NCBI RefSeq assembly: GCF_020873895.1
Contig: NZ_JAHWGT010000006.1
Location: 185,928 to 249,927 of the forward strand
From: Streptomyces sp. DH12
GTDB lineage: Bacteria; Actinomycetota; Actinomycetes; Streptomycetales; Streptomycetaceae
Direction: 5' to 3'
Length of the DNA stretch: 64,000 nt
The notes under the pieces are model-generated. The model was not told the DNA's origin. It searched no databases and saw only the letters and a list, made by a program, of their open reading frames with translations. This document shows positions 28,884 to 38,654 of this stretch, piece by piece. Positions within the stretch are counted from its first letter, which is position 1, and each line of letters starts with the position of its first letter. A program made the position numbers and the translations under genes.

Positions 28884-31800
28884 ATGCTCGAAGCGAACGA
28901 GACCGGCACCGCCGGTACCACCCAGAACGACGACAACGGCCCCGGCGACACGCTGCCGCCGCGCCGCAGGCGCCGCGCCGCGTCCCGCCCCGCGGGCCCG
29001 CCGGCCGGCGCGGAGACGACCGCGCAGGCCGCGCCCGCCCCGGCCGCCGCCGAGAGCGCCGACACGCCCGGGCAGCCCGCCCCGGCGGACGCGCCCGACG
29101 AGGCCGCTCCGGCGCGCCCCCGCCGCCGCGCCACCCGCAAGGCGACCGCCCCGGCGCCCGAGGCCGCCGAGGCCCCGCGGGCCGCCGCCGTCGAGGCCCC
29201 CGTGGCGCAGGACGCGCCCGTCGAGGCCCCGGCCGCCGAGGAGGCCGCTCCGGCCCGTACGCGCCGCCGCGCCACCCGCAAGGCGACGGCGCCCGCCGCC
29301 GAGGCGCCCGCCGAGCCCGCGCCCGCCGCGGAGGCCGTCGAGGCACCGGCCGCGCAGGCCCCGGCCGCCGAGATCCCGGCCGCCGACGAGGCCGCCCCGG
29401 CGCGCCCGCGCCGCCGCGCGACCCGGAAGGCGACCGCCCCGGCGCCCGTGGAGGCGCCCGAGGCCGCCGAGACCGTCGAGGCCCCGCGGGCCGCCGCCGT
29501 CGAGGCCCCCGTGGCGCAGGCCGCGCCCGTCGAGGCACCGCCCGTCGAGGAGGCCGCTCCGGCCCGTACGCGCCGCCGCGCCACCCGCAAGGCCACCTCG
29601 CCCACTGCCGAGGCGCCCACCGCCGAGGCGCCCGCGACCGCGCAGAGCGCCGAGGCCACCGCGCCCCAGACGCCCGCCGAGCAGCCCGCCCAGGCCCCGG
29701 CCGCCGAGGCCCCCGCCGCCGAGGAGGCCGCTCCCGCCCGTGGCCGCCGCCGCGCCACCCGCAAGGCGACCGCGCCCGCCCCGCAGCCGGAGCCGGAGCC
29801 GGCCGCCGCCGCGGAGAGCGACGAGCCCGCCGGGAGCGGCGAGACCCTCCCCGCCGACACCGTCGCGCAGATCACCACCGGCGACACCCGTGCCGTCGCC
29901 GCCGCCGAGCAGGCCGCCACCCGGGGCCGCACGCGCCGCCGCGCGTCCTCCCCGCAGTTCACCGCCGAGGCCGCGCAGAAGCCGGACACCGCCCGCGGAC
30001 GCCGTGCCGCGCGGCCCGCCGTGCCGGTGTTCCAGGCCCCGGTCTTCTCCGAGCCGATGTTCCAGACCCCCGAGACCGCCGCCGCGATGGCCGCCGCCGA
30101 GGCCGCGCAGGTCGCGGAGGTGGACGAGGAGACGGACGAGACCGCCGCACCCGCGACCGCCGAGACGGCCGCCCCGGCCCCCGCCGAGCGCCCCGAGAGC
30201 GGTGGCCGCCGCCGTCGCCGCCGCCGCGCCGAGGCCGCCGAGACCGCCCCCCGACCGGTGGAGCCCGCCCCGGCCGAGCCCGCGGCGCCCGCCGCCGAGC
30301 CCGCCGAGGCCGTCATCGAGGAGGAGGCCGAGCCGGCCGACGCCGAGGAGCACGACGAGTTCGACGAGCGCCCCTCGCGCCGCCGCCGGCGCGGTGGCCG
30401 CCGTCGCCGCCGCGGCGAGTCGGCCGACGCCGACGAGCACGACGACGAGCGGGACGCCGACGAGCACGACACCGACGCCCCGCGCGGCACCGCCGACGCG
30501 GAGCACGAGGCCGACGACGAGTCCGAGGAGGACGACGAGGACGCCGACGGCGACGCCACCCCGTCCGCCGCCGGCACCAGCAGCTCCCGCCGCCGTCGCC
30601 GCCGTCGCCGCCGCAGCGGTGAGCCGTCCGCCGACGGCGAGCCGGCCGGCGAGGACGACGGCGTCCGCACGGTCGTCAAGGTCCGCGAGCCGCGTCCGGC
30701 CCGCGAGAAGGCCGAGCCCGGCACGGGCGCCGACGAGGTGCAGTCCATCAAGGGCTCCACGCGTCTGGAGGCGAAGAAGCAGCGCCGCCGCGAGGGCCGC
30801 GAGCAGGGCCGCCGCCGCGTCCCGATCATCACCGAGGCCGAGTTCCTCGCCCGCCGCGAGGCCGTCGAGCGCGTCATGGTCGTCCGCCAGAGCGGTGAGC
30901 GCACCCAGATCGGCGTCCTCGAGGACGACGTGCTCGTCGAGCACTACGTCAACAAGGAGCAGGCCACCTCGTACGTCGGCAACGTCTACCTGGGCAAGGT
31001 CCAGAACGTCCTGCCGTCCATGGAGGCCGCGTTCGTCGACATCGGCAAGGGCCGCAACGCCGTCCTGTACGCCGGCGAGGTCAACTTCGAGGCGCTCGGC
31101 ATGGCCAACGGGCCGCGCCGCATCGAGGCCGCCCTGAAGTCCGGCCAGCCCGTCCTCGTCCAGGTGACGAAGGACCCCATCGGCCACAAGGGCGCCCGCC
31201 TCACCAGCCAGGTCTCCCTGCCCGGCCGCTACCTGGTGTACGTGCCCGAGGGCTCGATGACCGGCATCAGCCGCAAGCTGCCCGACACCGAGCGCGCCCG
31301 GCTGAAGACCATCCTCAAGAAGATCGTCCCCGAGGACGCCGGCGTCATCGTCCGCACGGCGGCCGAGGGCGCCAGCGAGGACGAGCTGCGCCGCGACGTC
31401 CAGCGGCTCCAGGCGCAGTGGGAGGAGATCCAGGAGAAGGCGAAGAGCGGCAACGCCCCGACCCTCCTCTACGGCGAGCCGGACATGACCGTCCGCGTGG
31501 TCCGCGACATCTTCAACGAGGACTTCTCGAAGGTCATCGTCAGCGGCGACGACGCGTGGGAGACCATCCACGGGTACGTCTCGCACGTCGCCCCCGACCT
31601 CGCCGACCGGCTCCAGCGCTGGACCTCCGAGGTCGACGTCTTCGCGACGTACCGGATCGACGAGCAGCTGATGAAGGCGCTGGACCGCAAGGTCTGGCTG
31701 CCGTCCGGCGGTTCGCTGGTGATCGACAAGACCGAGGCCATGATCGTGGTCGACGTCAACACCGGGAAGTTCACCGGCCAGGGCGGCAACCTCGAGGAGA

Positions 31801-33179
31801 CCGTCACCAGGAACAACCTGGAGGCGGCCGAGGAGATCGTCCGCCAGCTGCGCCTGCGCGACCTGGGCGGCATCGTCGTCATCGACTTCATCGACATGGT
31901 GCTGGAGTCCAACCGCGACCTCGTGCTGCGGCGGCTGCTGGAGTGCCTGGGCCGGGACCGCACCAAGCACCAGGTGGCCGAGGTCACCTCGCTGGGCCTG
32001 GTCCAGATGACCCGCAAGCGGGTCGGCCAAGGCCTGCTGGAGTCGTTCTCCGAGACGTGCGTCCACTGCAACGGCCGCGGCGTCATCGTCCACATGGAGC
32101 AGCCGACCGGCACGGGCGGCGGCGGTGGCGGCGGCAAGCGCGCCCGCAAGCGCGGCCGCGGCGGCGACCAGCCGCACGACCACGCGGAGCACGCCGACCA
32201 CGCCGAGGCGGTCGAGTACGCCGAGCCGTCCGCCGACGAGGCCCCGCACTCCGCGCCGGCCCCGGTCGCCGAGCCCGCCTTCGCCCCGGACGAGGAGCTG
32301 TACTCCAGCGCCGCCGAGGCCGAGGCGGCCGCCACCCGCGGCCGTACGCGCCGCCGGGCCTCGCGCCGGGCGTCGGCTCCGGCCGGTACGCCCAAGGGCG
32401 CCGGGACCGAGCAGGCCGCCGAGTCGCCGGTGGTGCCGGTGGCCGACCCGATCGTGGTGCCGGAGCCGGCGGCCGAGGAGCCGCAGGCCGAGCCCGCGCA
32501 GGCGCCCGCCGCCCCGGAGTCGGCCGTCACGGAGCCCGCCGCCCCGGAGCCGGTCGCCCCGGAGCCGGTCGAGGAGGCCGCGCCGCAGGGCCGTACCCGC
32601 CGCCGGGCGACCCGACGGGCGTCCGCTCCGGCCGGTGCGCCGAAGGCCGCAGAGGCCGCCGAGGCCGTCTCCGTGGTCGTGGCCGCCGAGCCCGCCGCCC
32701 CCGAGGCGCCGGCCGCACCGGCCGCCGCCGAGGAGCCGACGGCGGCGAGCGAGCCGAGCGAGCCGGCCGCCGAGGCCGCGCCGCCCCGTCCGCGCCGCCG
32801 GGTGGTCCGCAAGGTGACCTCCCCGGCCGGTTCCCCGGCAGGGGCGCAGGAGGCCGCGATCGTCGTCGTGGCCACCACCCCGGCCACCGCCGCGCAGCAG
32901 CCCGCCGAGGCCCCCGAGGCCCCGCAGGGCGGCGGCGACGAGGCGGCGGACGAGGCCGCCCCGGCGAAGAAGACCGCCCGGAAGGCGCCGGCGAAGAAGG
33001 CCGCCGCCAAGAAGACGGCGGCCAAGAAGACGGCCGCCAAGAAGACGACGGCGAAGAAGGCCACGGCCACCAAGTCGGCGTCGAAGACGGCCAAGACCGC
33101 CAAGACGGCCAAGTCCAAGAAGGCCGTGGCCGCCGAACAGGCGTCCCCGGCGGGCGTGACGGCCGTCACGGAGGACTGA
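28884..33179 (+). CDS. rne: Ribonuclease E/G with long repetitive arms
   Basis: A 1431-aa endoribonuclease. The catalytic core lies in the middle, about residues 640-1100: S1 domain (YVGNVYLGKVQNVLPSMEAAF), DNase-I-like metal site Asp957 (VVDVNTGKF) and Asp1001 (VIDFIDM), and Zn-link Cys1059-x2-Cys1062 (CVHCNGRG). The N-terminal 640 residues are Ala/Pro/Glu-rich with five copies of a block like EEAAPARTRRRATRKAT. The C-terminal 330 residues carry further RTRRRA blocks and end in a histone-H1-like lysine tail (AKKTAAKKTAAKKT). It processes rRNA and degrades mRNA; the arms probably bind RNA or degradosome partners. The arms flanking the core are as in streptomycete RNase ES. Confidence 0.95.
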   Translation: MLEANETGTAGTTQNDDNGPGDTLPPRRRRRAASRPAGPPAGAETTAQAAPAPAAAESADTPGQPAPADAPDEAAPARPRRRATRKATAPAPEAAEAPRAAAVEAPVAQDAPVEAPAAEEAAPARTRRRATRKATAPAAEAPAEPAPAAEAVEAPAAQAPAAEIPAADEAAPARPRRRATRKATAPAPVEAPEAAETVEAPRAAAVEAPVAQAAPVEAPPVEEAAPARTRRRATRKATSPTAEAPTAEAPATAQSAEATAPQTPAEQPAQAPAAEAPAAEEAAPARGRRRATRKATAPAPQPEPEPAAAAESDEPAGSGETLPADTVAQITTGDTRAVAAAEQAATRGRTRRRASSPQFTAEAAQKPDTARGRRAARPAVPVFQAPVFSEPMFQTPETAAAMAAAEAAQVAEVDEETDETAAPATAETAAPAPAERPESGGRRRRRRRAEAAETAPRPVEPAPAEPAAPAAEPAEAVIEEEAEPADAEEHDEFDERPSRRRRRGGRRRRRGESADADEHDDERDADEHDTDAPRGTADAEHEADDESEEDDEDADGDATPSAAGTSSSRRRRRRRRRSGEPSADGEPAGEDDGVRTVVKVREPRPAREKAEPGTGADEVQSIKGSTRLEAKKQRRREGREQGRRRVPIITEAEFLARREAVERVMVVRQSGERTQIGVLEDDVLVEHYVNKEQATSYVGNVYLGKVQNVLPSMEAAFVDIGKGRNAVLYAGEVNFEALGMANGPRRIEAALKSGQPVLVQVTKDPIGHKGARLTSQVSLPGRYLVYVPEGSMTGISRKLPDTERARLKTILKKIVPEDAGVIVRTAAEGASEDELRRDVQRLQAQWEEIQEKAKSGNAPTLLYGEPDMTVRVVRDIFNEDFSKVIVSGDDAWETIHGYVSHVAPDLADRLQRWTSEVDVFATYRIDEQLMKALDRKVWLPSGGSLVIDKTEAMIVVDVNTGKFTGQGGNLEETVTRNNLEAAEEIVRQLRLRDLGGIVVIDFIDMVLESNRDLVLRRLLECLGRDRTKHQVAEVTSLGLVQMTRKRVGQGLLESFSETCVHCNGRGVIVHMEQPTGTGGGGGGGKRARKRGRGGDQPHDHAEHADHAEAVEYAEPSADEAPHSAPAPVAEPAFAPDEELYSSAAEAEAAATRGRTRRRASRRASAPAGTPKGAGTEQAAESPVVPVADPIVVPEPAAEEPQAEPAQAPAAPESAVTEPAAPEPVAPEPVEEAAPQGRTRRRATRRASAPAGAPKAAEAAEAVSVVVAAEPAAPEAPAAPAAAEEPTAASEPSEPAAEAAPPRPRRRVVRKVTSPAGSPAGAQEAAIVVVATTPATAAQQPAEAPEAPQGGGDEAADEAAPAKKTARKAPAKKAAAKKTAAKKTAAKKTTAKKATATKSASKTAKTAKTAKSKKAVAAEQASPAGVTAVTED
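29171..29596 (+). repeat. In-frame long direct repeat inside rne
   Basis: A segment of about 117 bp at 29171-29287 recurs nearly unchanged at 29480-29596, offset 309 bp (103 codons). Each copy encodes APRAAAVEAPVAQ-type linker plus an arginine-rich block. It is the longest DNA-level repeat in the N-terminal arm. Confidence 0.8.
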
Positions 33180-33515
33180 ACACCCGGTGAAGACCGGCTG
33201 AAATGATCAGTGCCCCGCCCCGCATTCCTGCGGGGCGGGGCACTGCTTTCGTTTCGGAATCGATGCTTCACGCCGTTAAGCGCCCGGAAATTGGCAGAGT
33301 CATTCCTGATAATGTGACGCCGGTCGATGCCGTCCGCCGGTCCCCACCGGAGCGCGCGGGCAGCATGGACTCGGTTCCGGGCCGGACCCGTCCCGGCCGT
33401 CATCGGTAGGGCGTCGGCATCGCGCCGGAGGGGCTAGCGCGCGCTCTCGACGAGACGTACGCACACCCCGGACCTCTGCCACGAAGAGCTCTTGCGGTGT
33501 TCAAGGAGGACGTCC
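33180..33515. other. Intergenic region between rne and the wall-polymer block
   Basis: 336 bp. After the rne terminator comes an AT-richer stretch (33246-33330) with a -10-like GATAAT at 33308-33313, which may drive the aminotransferase operon. Spacing to any -35 is poor (TTGGCA at 33291 is only 11 nt away). No gene seen. Confidence 0.5.
33208..33245 (+). terminator. Terminator of rne
   Basis: Arms 33208-33224 and 33229-33245 are exact 17-bp complements with a TTCC loop, followed by CTTTCGTTT, one of the few T-rich tails in the window. Confidence 0.9.
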
Positions 33516-34634
33516 ATGCCGAGCGTCAACGAGCAGCCCATCCCCGCTGCCCGCCCGGTCATCGGTGAAGAGGAGATCGAGGCGGCCGTACGCGTACTGC
33601 GCAGCGGCCGTGTCGTACAGGGCCCCGAGGTGGCCGCCTTCGAGGAGAGCTTCGCGGAGCTGGTCGACGGCCGCCACTGCGTCGCCGTCAACTCGGGCAC
33701 CTCGGCGCTGCACCTCCTTCTGATGGCCCTGAACATCGGCCCGGGTGACGAGGTCATCGTGCCGTCGTTCTCGTTCGCCGCGTCGGCGAACGCGGTCCGC
33801 CTGGTCGGGGCCGACGTCGTCTTCGTCGACGTCGAGCCGGACTCGTTCTGCCTCGACCCGGCCGCCGTCGAGGCCGCCGTCACCCCGCGCACGGTCGCGA
33901 TCATGCCGGTGCACCTGTACGGCCACCCGGCCGCCATGGACAAGATCATGGCCATCGCCGACAAGCACAAGCTGGCCGTCGTCGAGGACGCCTGCCAGGC
34001 CCACGCCGCGGCCCTGAACGGCACCCCCGTGGGGGCGTTCGGCGCCGGCGGCACCTTCAGCTTCTACCCGACCAAGAACATGCACTCCCTGGAGGGCGGC
34101 ATGGTCACGGTCGGCGACGCCGAAGTCGCCCGCACCCTGCGCCTGCTGCGCAACCAGGGCATGGAGCAGCGCTACGCCAACGAGATCGTCGGCGCCAACA
34201 TGCGCATGACCGACGTCGCCGCCGCGATCGGCCGCGTCCAGCTGGCCAAGCTGAACGGCTGGACCGAGCAGCGCATCGCCAACGCCGCCTACCTCAGCGA
34301 GCACATCACCGCGCCGAACGTCGTGACCCCCGTGGTCGCCGAGGGCGCGCGCCACATCTTCCACCAGTACACGATCCGCGTCCGCGGCGACCGCGAGGCC
34401 GCCATGGCGAAGCTGACCGAGGCGGGCGTCGGCAACGCCGTGTACTACCCGACGCCGATCCACCGCCTCAAGCCGTACTGGGAGCCGGACCAGAAGGCCG
34501 GCCGCACCTGGGACCTGCCGGAGACGGAGAAGGCGGCCGCAGAGGTCGTCTCCCTCCCCGTCCACCCCTCGCTCACCCAGGACGACCTGGAGCGGATCGT
34601 CACCGCCGTCAACGCCCTGGGGGAGGAGCTGTGA
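33516..34634 (+). CDS. DegT/DnrJ/EryC1 sugar aminotransferase (WbpE/WlbC-like)
   Basis: A 372-aa PLP enzyme. SGTSALHLLLMAL binds the cofactor phosphate, VVEDACQAHAA supplies the ring-stacking region, and Lys187 in FSFYPTKNMHSLEGG is the Schiff-base lysine. ATG 33516 follows AAGGAGG at 33503-33509. With the adjacent Gfo/Idh dehydrogenase (4-bp overlap) it matches the WbpB-WbpE pair, which oxidises C3 of UDP-GlcNAc-uronate and transaminates it to a 3-amino sugar, a relay that regenerates cofactor. The 3-amino assignment rests on the whole gene set; by itself it is a sugar aminotransferase. Confidence 0.9.
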   Translation: MPSVNEQPIPAARPVIGEEEIEAAVRVLRSGRVVQGPEVAAFEESFAELVDGRHCVAVNSGTSALHLLLMALNIGPGDEVIVPSFSFAASANAVRLVGADVVFVDVEPDSFCLDPAAVEAAVTPRTVAIMPVHLYGHPAAMDKIMAIADKHKLAVVEDACQAHAAALNGTPVGAFGAGGTFSFYPTKNMHSLEGGMVTVGDAEVARTLRLLRNQGMEQRYANEIVGANMRMTDVAAAIGRVQLAKLNGWTEQRIANAAYLSEHITAPNVVTPVVAEGARHIFHQYTIRVRGDREAAMAKLTEAGVGNAVYYPTPIHRLKPYWEPDQKAGRTWDLPETEKAAAEVVSLPVHPSLTQDDLERIVTAVNALGEEL

Positions 34635-35644
34635 CCGCCACCGGAACGCTCCGGGCCGGCCTCGTCGGCCTCGGCTCGATGGGCCGCCACCACGCCCGCG
34701 TCCTCGCCGGCCTGGACGGCGTCGAGTTCGTCGGCGTCGTCGACCCGATGGGCGACAAGAACGGCTGGGCGCAGGGCGCCCCCGTCCTCGCCACCGTCGA
34801 GGAACTGCTCGCGCTCGGCGTCGACTACACCGTCGTCGCCTGCCCGACCGCCCTCCACGAGGAGGTCGGCCTGAAGCTGGCCGAGGCCGGCGTGTGCGCG
34901 CTCATCGAGAAGCCCGTCGCGGACACCGTCGAAGGCGCCCGCCGCCTCGTCGAGGCGTTCGAGTCCCGCGACCTGGTCGCCGGCGTCGGCCACATCGAGC
35001 GCTGCAACCCCGCGCTGCGCTCCCTGCGCGCCCGCCTGGAGGCCGGCGAACTCGGCGACGTCTTCCAGGTCGTCACCCGCCGCCAGGGCCCGTTCCCGCA
35101 CCGCATCGCGGACGTCGGCGTCGTCAAGGACCTCGCGACGCACGACATCGACCTCACCGGCTGGGTCACGGGCCAGACGTACACGTCGATCGCCGCGCGC
35201 ACCGTCTCCAAGTCGGGCCGTCCGCACGAGGACATGGTCTCCGCCGTCGGCCAGCTCTCCGACGGCACGATGGTCAACCACCTCGTCAACTGGCTGAGCC
35301 CGCTCAAGGAGCGCTTCACCTCGGTCACCGGCGAGCGCGGCTGCTTCATCGCCGACACCCTCACCGCCGACCTGACGTTCTACTCCAACGCCGCCGTCGC
35401 CACCGAGTGGGAGGCGCTGCGCGCCTTCCGCGGCGTCGCCGAGGGCGACATGGTCCGGTACGCCATCCCCAAGCGCGAACCGCTCCTCGTCGAGCACGAG
35501 CTGTTCCGCGACGCCGTCCTCGGCAAGTCCGACGACATCTGCACGCTCCGCCAGGGCCTGCGTACCGTGGAGGTCGCCGCGGCCGTCCTGGAGTCGGCCG
35601 CCACCGGCGACACCGTCCGTCTCAACGGCTCCGCAAAGGGGTAG
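34631..35644 (+). CDS. Gfo/Idh/MocA nucleotide-sugar 3-dehydrogenase (WbpB/WlbA-like)
   Basis: A 337-aa NAD-dependent oxidoreductase. The Rossmann motif is GLVGLGSMGRHHARVL and the family Glu-Lys-Pro is at residues 93-95 (LIEKPVAD). VGHIERCNPALR and VVKDLATHDIDL are the substrate-side motifs. The GTG overlaps the aminotransferase stop as GTGA, so translation is coupled. In the Wbp route this enzyme oxidises UDP-GlcNAc-uronic acid at C3. The specific substrate is inferred from gene context. Confidence 0.88.
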   Translation: MTATGTLRAGLVGLGSMGRHHARVLAGLDGVEFVGVVDPMGDKNGWAQGAPVLATVEELLALGVDYTVVACPTALHEEVGLKLAEAGVCALIEKPVADTVEGARRLVEAFESRDLVAGVGHIERCNPALRSLRARLEAGELGDVFQVVTRRQGPFPHRIADVGVVKDLATHDIDLTGWVTGQTYTSIAARTVSKSGRPHEDMVSAVGQLSDGTMVNHLVNWLSPLKERFTSVTGERGCFIADTLTADLTFYSNAAVATEWEALRAFRGVAEGDMVRYAIPKREPLLVEHELFRDAVLGKSDDICTLRQGLRTVEVAAAVLESAATGDTVRLNGSAKG

Positions 35645-35656
35645 GGGTAGTCTCCC

Positions 35657-37285
35657 TTGACCAGACCTGATGTCACCGTCGTCGTGGCGGTCTACAACAC
35701 CATGCCCTACCTGACGGAGTGCCTGAACTCACTCGTCAAGCAGAGCATCGGCAGGGACCGCCTGGAGGTCGTGGCCGTCGACGACGGCTCGACCGACGAC
35801 AGCGGCCGGGAACTCGACCGCTTCGCGGAGCGGTACCCCGGCGTCGTGAAGGTCATCCACCAGGCCAACTCCGGCGGCCCGGCCGCGCCCAGCAACCGGG
35901 CCCTGGAGTTGGCCACCGGCCGGTACGTCTACTTCGTCGGCTCCGACGACCACCTCGGCCGCGAGGCCCTGGAGCGCATGGTCGACTACGCCGACCGGCA
36001 CGAGTCCGACGTCGTCATCGGCAAGATGGTCGGCACCAACGGACGCTACGTCCACCAGGCCCTCTTCCGGCACAACGACCCCGACGTCAGCCTGTACGAC
36101 TCGGCGCTGCCGTTCACGCTGGCCAACACCAAGCTGTTCCGGCGCGACCTGGTCGAGCAGTACAAGCTGCGCTTCCCCGAGGACCTGCCGGTCGGCTCCG
36201 ACCAGCCCTTCACCATCGAGGCGTGCGTCCGCGCCCGGAAGGTCTCCGTCCTCGCCGACTACACCTGCTACTACGCGGTGAAGCGCGGCGACTCCTCCAA
36301 CATCACCTACCGCGCCGACCACCTGTCGCGGCTCCGCTGCACCGCCCGGATCATGGAGCACGCGGCGGAGCTGATCGAGGCCGGGCCGAAGCGGGACGCG
36401 GTCTTCGTGCGCCACTTCACCTGGGAGCTCGCCAAGCTCGTCCAGGACGACTTCCCGTCCCTCGACGCGACGACGCGCGCCGAGGTGTGCGCCGGCATCG
36501 CCGAACTCGCCGACGCGTACTTCACGGAGACGCTCCGCGACTCCATGGACGTCAAGCGGCGGGTGCGGATCGCCCTCGCCCAGCGCGGCGCCCTCGACCA
36601 CCTCGTCCGCGCCATCGAGGACGAGGCGGCGCACGGCTCCCCGCCGCTCCTGCTGGAGGACGGCCGCGCCTACGTGCGCTACCCCGGCTTCCGCGACCCG
36701 GCCCTCGGCCTGCCCGACCGCCTCTTCGAGGTGATCGGCGAGGCGGTGCCCCGGCAGCTCGCCGACGGCACCCGCCTGGTCTCCGCCACCTGGGAGCAGA
36801 CCGGCGAGGACCTCGCCGTCTCCCTCGCCGTCCGCGTGCCCGTCACCGGCGAGACCGACACCGCCACCGTCCGCCTGGCCGCCAAGGCCCTGCCGAAGAG
36901 CACCGACAAGCCCGGCGGCCGGCGCGTCCCCGTCGGCGTGGAACTCCCCGCCCGCACCGGCGAGTCGAGCCAGGAGCCGGCCCCCGACGGCACCGGCACC
37001 CATCTGCTCGCCCGCATCCCCCTCCAGCCGGCCCGCGCCAAGCTCGGCGTCCGCGCCTACCTGGATGTGGCAGGCTCGACGTACGAGATCCCCGTCAAGA
37101 CCCAGGGGGTGCCGCTGCCCCTGGCCCGGCGCTGGCGCGAGAAGGTCCCCTACCGCGTCTCCGCCACCGCCAACGCCAAGGGGCGGCTGGTCATCACCAC
37201 GGCTCCGCTCTGGGAGCCCTCGCCCGGCGTCAGCCTGCGACTGCGCCGCGTCCTGTCCCGTGTGAAGAGGAAACTGACCCGATGA
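35657..37285 (+). CDS. Family 2 glycosyltransferase, TarS-like
   Basis: A 542-aa enzyme. The GT-A domain covers residues 1-220: VTVVVAVYNTMPYLTECLNSL, VDDGSTDDS, NSGGPAAPSNRALELATGRYV, the metal-binding FVGSDDH, and SDQPFTIEA, where the Asp should be catalytic. The pattern NSGGP...P.N.AL, then SDV-IGKM-G-NGR-V-Q-LF, then FPEDL closely follows Staphylococcus aureus TarS, which adds GlcNAc to poly(ribitol phosphate). Residues about 330-540 form C-terminal beta-rich domains, as in TarS. A ribitol-phosphate system lies about 20 kb downstream. TTG start; the stop overlaps the next ATG by 4 nt. Confidence 0.85.
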   Translation: MTRPDVTVVVAVYNTMPYLTECLNSLVKQSIGRDRLEVVAVDDGSTDDSGRELDRFAERYPGVVKVIHQANSGGPAAPSNRALELATGRYVYFVGSDDHLGREALERMVDYADRHESDVVIGKMVGTNGRYVHQALFRHNDPDVSLYDSALPFTLANTKLFRRDLVEQYKLRFPEDLPVGSDQPFTIEACVRARKVSVLADYTCYYAVKRGDSSNITYRADHLSRLRCTARIMEHAAELIEAGPKRDAVFVRHFTWELAKLVQDDFPSLDATTRAEVCAGIAELADAYFTETLRDSMDVKRRVRIALAQRGALDHLVRAIEDEAAHGSPPLLLEDGRAYVRYPGFRDPALGLPDRLFEVIGEAVPRQLADGTRLVSATWEQTGEDLAVSLAVRVPVTGETDTATVRLAAKALPKSTDKPGGRRVPVGVELPARTGESSQEPAPDGTGTHLLARIPLQPARAKLGVRAYLDVAGSTYEIPVKTQGVPLPLARRWREKVPYRVSATANAKGRLVITTAPLWEPSPGVSLRLRRVLSRVKRKLTR

Positions 37286-38565
37286 ACATCTGTGTAGTCG
37301 CGCTCGGCAAGATCGGTCTGCCGCTCGCCGTGCAGTTCGCCGACAAGGGCCACAAGGTCATCGGCGCCGACGTCAACGAGAAGGTCGTGGAGCTGGTCAA
37401 CGCCGGCACCGAGCCCTTCCCGGGCGAGCACGACCTGGACGTCAAGCTGAAGAAGGCCGTCGACGCCGGGCTGCTCACCGCCACCACCGACACCGCCGCC
37501 GCGGTCGCGCAGTGCGAGGCCGTCGTCGTGGTCGTCCCGCTGTTCGTGGACGCCGAGGGCACCCCCGACTTCGGCTGGATGGACTCCGCGACCAAGGCCA
37601 TCGCCAAGGGCCTCAAGCCGGGCACCCTCGTCTCGTACGAGACGACCCTGCCGGTCGGTACCACCCGCACCCGCTGGGCGCCGATGCTGGAGGAGGGCTC
37701 CGGCCTCACCGCGGGCGAGGACTTCCACCTCGTCTTCTCCCCGGAGCGGGTCCTCACCGGCCGCGTCTTCGCCGACCTGCGCCGCTACCCCAAGCTCGTC
37801 GGCGGCATCGACGAGGCGTCCGCCCGCCGCGGCGTCGCCTTCTACGAGCAGGTCCTCGACTTCGACGAGCGCGCCGACCTGCCGCAGCCGAACGGCGTGT
37901 GGGACCTCGGCACCGCCGAGGCGTCCGAGCTGGCCAAGCTCGCCGAGACCACCTACCGCGACGTCAACATCGGCCTGGCGAACCAGTTCGCCCGGTTCGC
38001 CGACAAGAACGACATCGACGTCAAGAAGGTCATCGAGGCCTGCAACTCCCAGCCGTACAGCCACATCCACCAGCCCGGCATCGCCGTCGGCGGCCACTGC
38101 ATCCCGATCTACCCGCGGATGTACCTGTGGAACGACCCGGAGGCGACCGTCGTCCGCTCCGCCCGCGAGGCGAACGCCGCGATGCCGGAGTACGCCGTCG
38201 ACCTGCTGGCCGCCGCCTACGGCGACCTGAAGGACGTCTCCGTGCTCGTGCTGGGCGCCGCCTACCGCGGCGGCGTGAAGGAGACCGCCTTCTCCGGCGT
38301 CTTCCCGACCGTCGAGGCGCTCACGGCGCGCGGCGCCGTCGCGTACGTCTCCGACCCGATGTACACGGACGAGGAGCTCGCCGCCCACGGCCTGACCCCC
38401 CACAAGGGGGAGAAGGTCACCGCGGCGATCCTCCAGGCCGACCACGCCGAGTACCGCGAGCTGGCCGCCTCCGACCTGCCGGACGTGAAGGTCCTGGTCG
38501 ACGGCCGCCGCACCACCGACCCGGCCCGCTGGGAGGGCGTCCGCCGCGTCGTCATCGGCGGCTGA
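37282..38565 (+). CDS. Nucleotide-sugar 6-dehydrogenase (UDP-GlcNAc dehydrogenase, WbpA-like)
   Basis: A 427-aa UDP-glucose/GDP-mannose dehydrogenase family member. The NAD site is VVALGKIGLPLAVQFADKG, and Cys273 in IAVGGHCIPIYP is the catalytic thiol. FSPERVLTGRVFADL and NDIDVKKVIEACNSQP are standard family blocks. It should make a UDP-uronate from UDP-GlcNAc by two NAD-dependent oxidations, feeding the adjacent WbpB/WbpE-like enzymes. UDP-Glc or UDP-ManNAc as substrate cannot be excluded by sequence alone. ATGA overlap with the GT2 gene indicates coupling. Confidence 0.88.
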   Translation: MNICVVALGKIGLPLAVQFADKGHKVIGADVNEKVVELVNAGTEPFPGEHDLDVKLKKAVDAGLLTATTDTAAAVAQCEAVVVVVPLFVDAEGTPDFGWMDSATKAIAKGLKPGTLVSYETTLPVGTTRTRWAPMLEEGSGLTAGEDFHLVFSPERVLTGRVFADLRRYPKLVGGIDEASARRGVAFYEQVLDFDERADLPQPNGVWDLGTAEASELAKLAETTYRDVNIGLANQFARFADKNDIDVKKVIEACNSQPYSHIHQPGIAVGGHCIPIYPRMYLWNDPEATVVRSAREANAAMPEYAVDLLAAAYGDLKDVSVLVLGAAYRGGVKETAFSGVFPTVEALTARGAVAYVSDPMYTDEELAAHGLTPHKGEKVTAAILQADHAEYRELAASDLPDVKVLVDGRRTTDPARWEGVRRVVIGG

Positions 38566-38596
38566 CGGCCGGATCCCGCGGCCACCGAGGTCACCC

Positions 38597-38630
38597 GGCC
38601 CTGTCCCGCCCCGCCGGGCGGGGCAGGGCC
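38597..38630 (+). terminator. Hairpin between the dehydrogenase and epimerase genes
   Basis: Arms 38597-38610 and 38617-38630 pair over 14 positions with one G-U, followed by GTTTCTCT. It probably ends the 33.5-38.6 kb transcript. Confidence 0.7.
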
Positions 38631-38654
38631 GTTTCTCTCGCAGGAGGTTCCACG

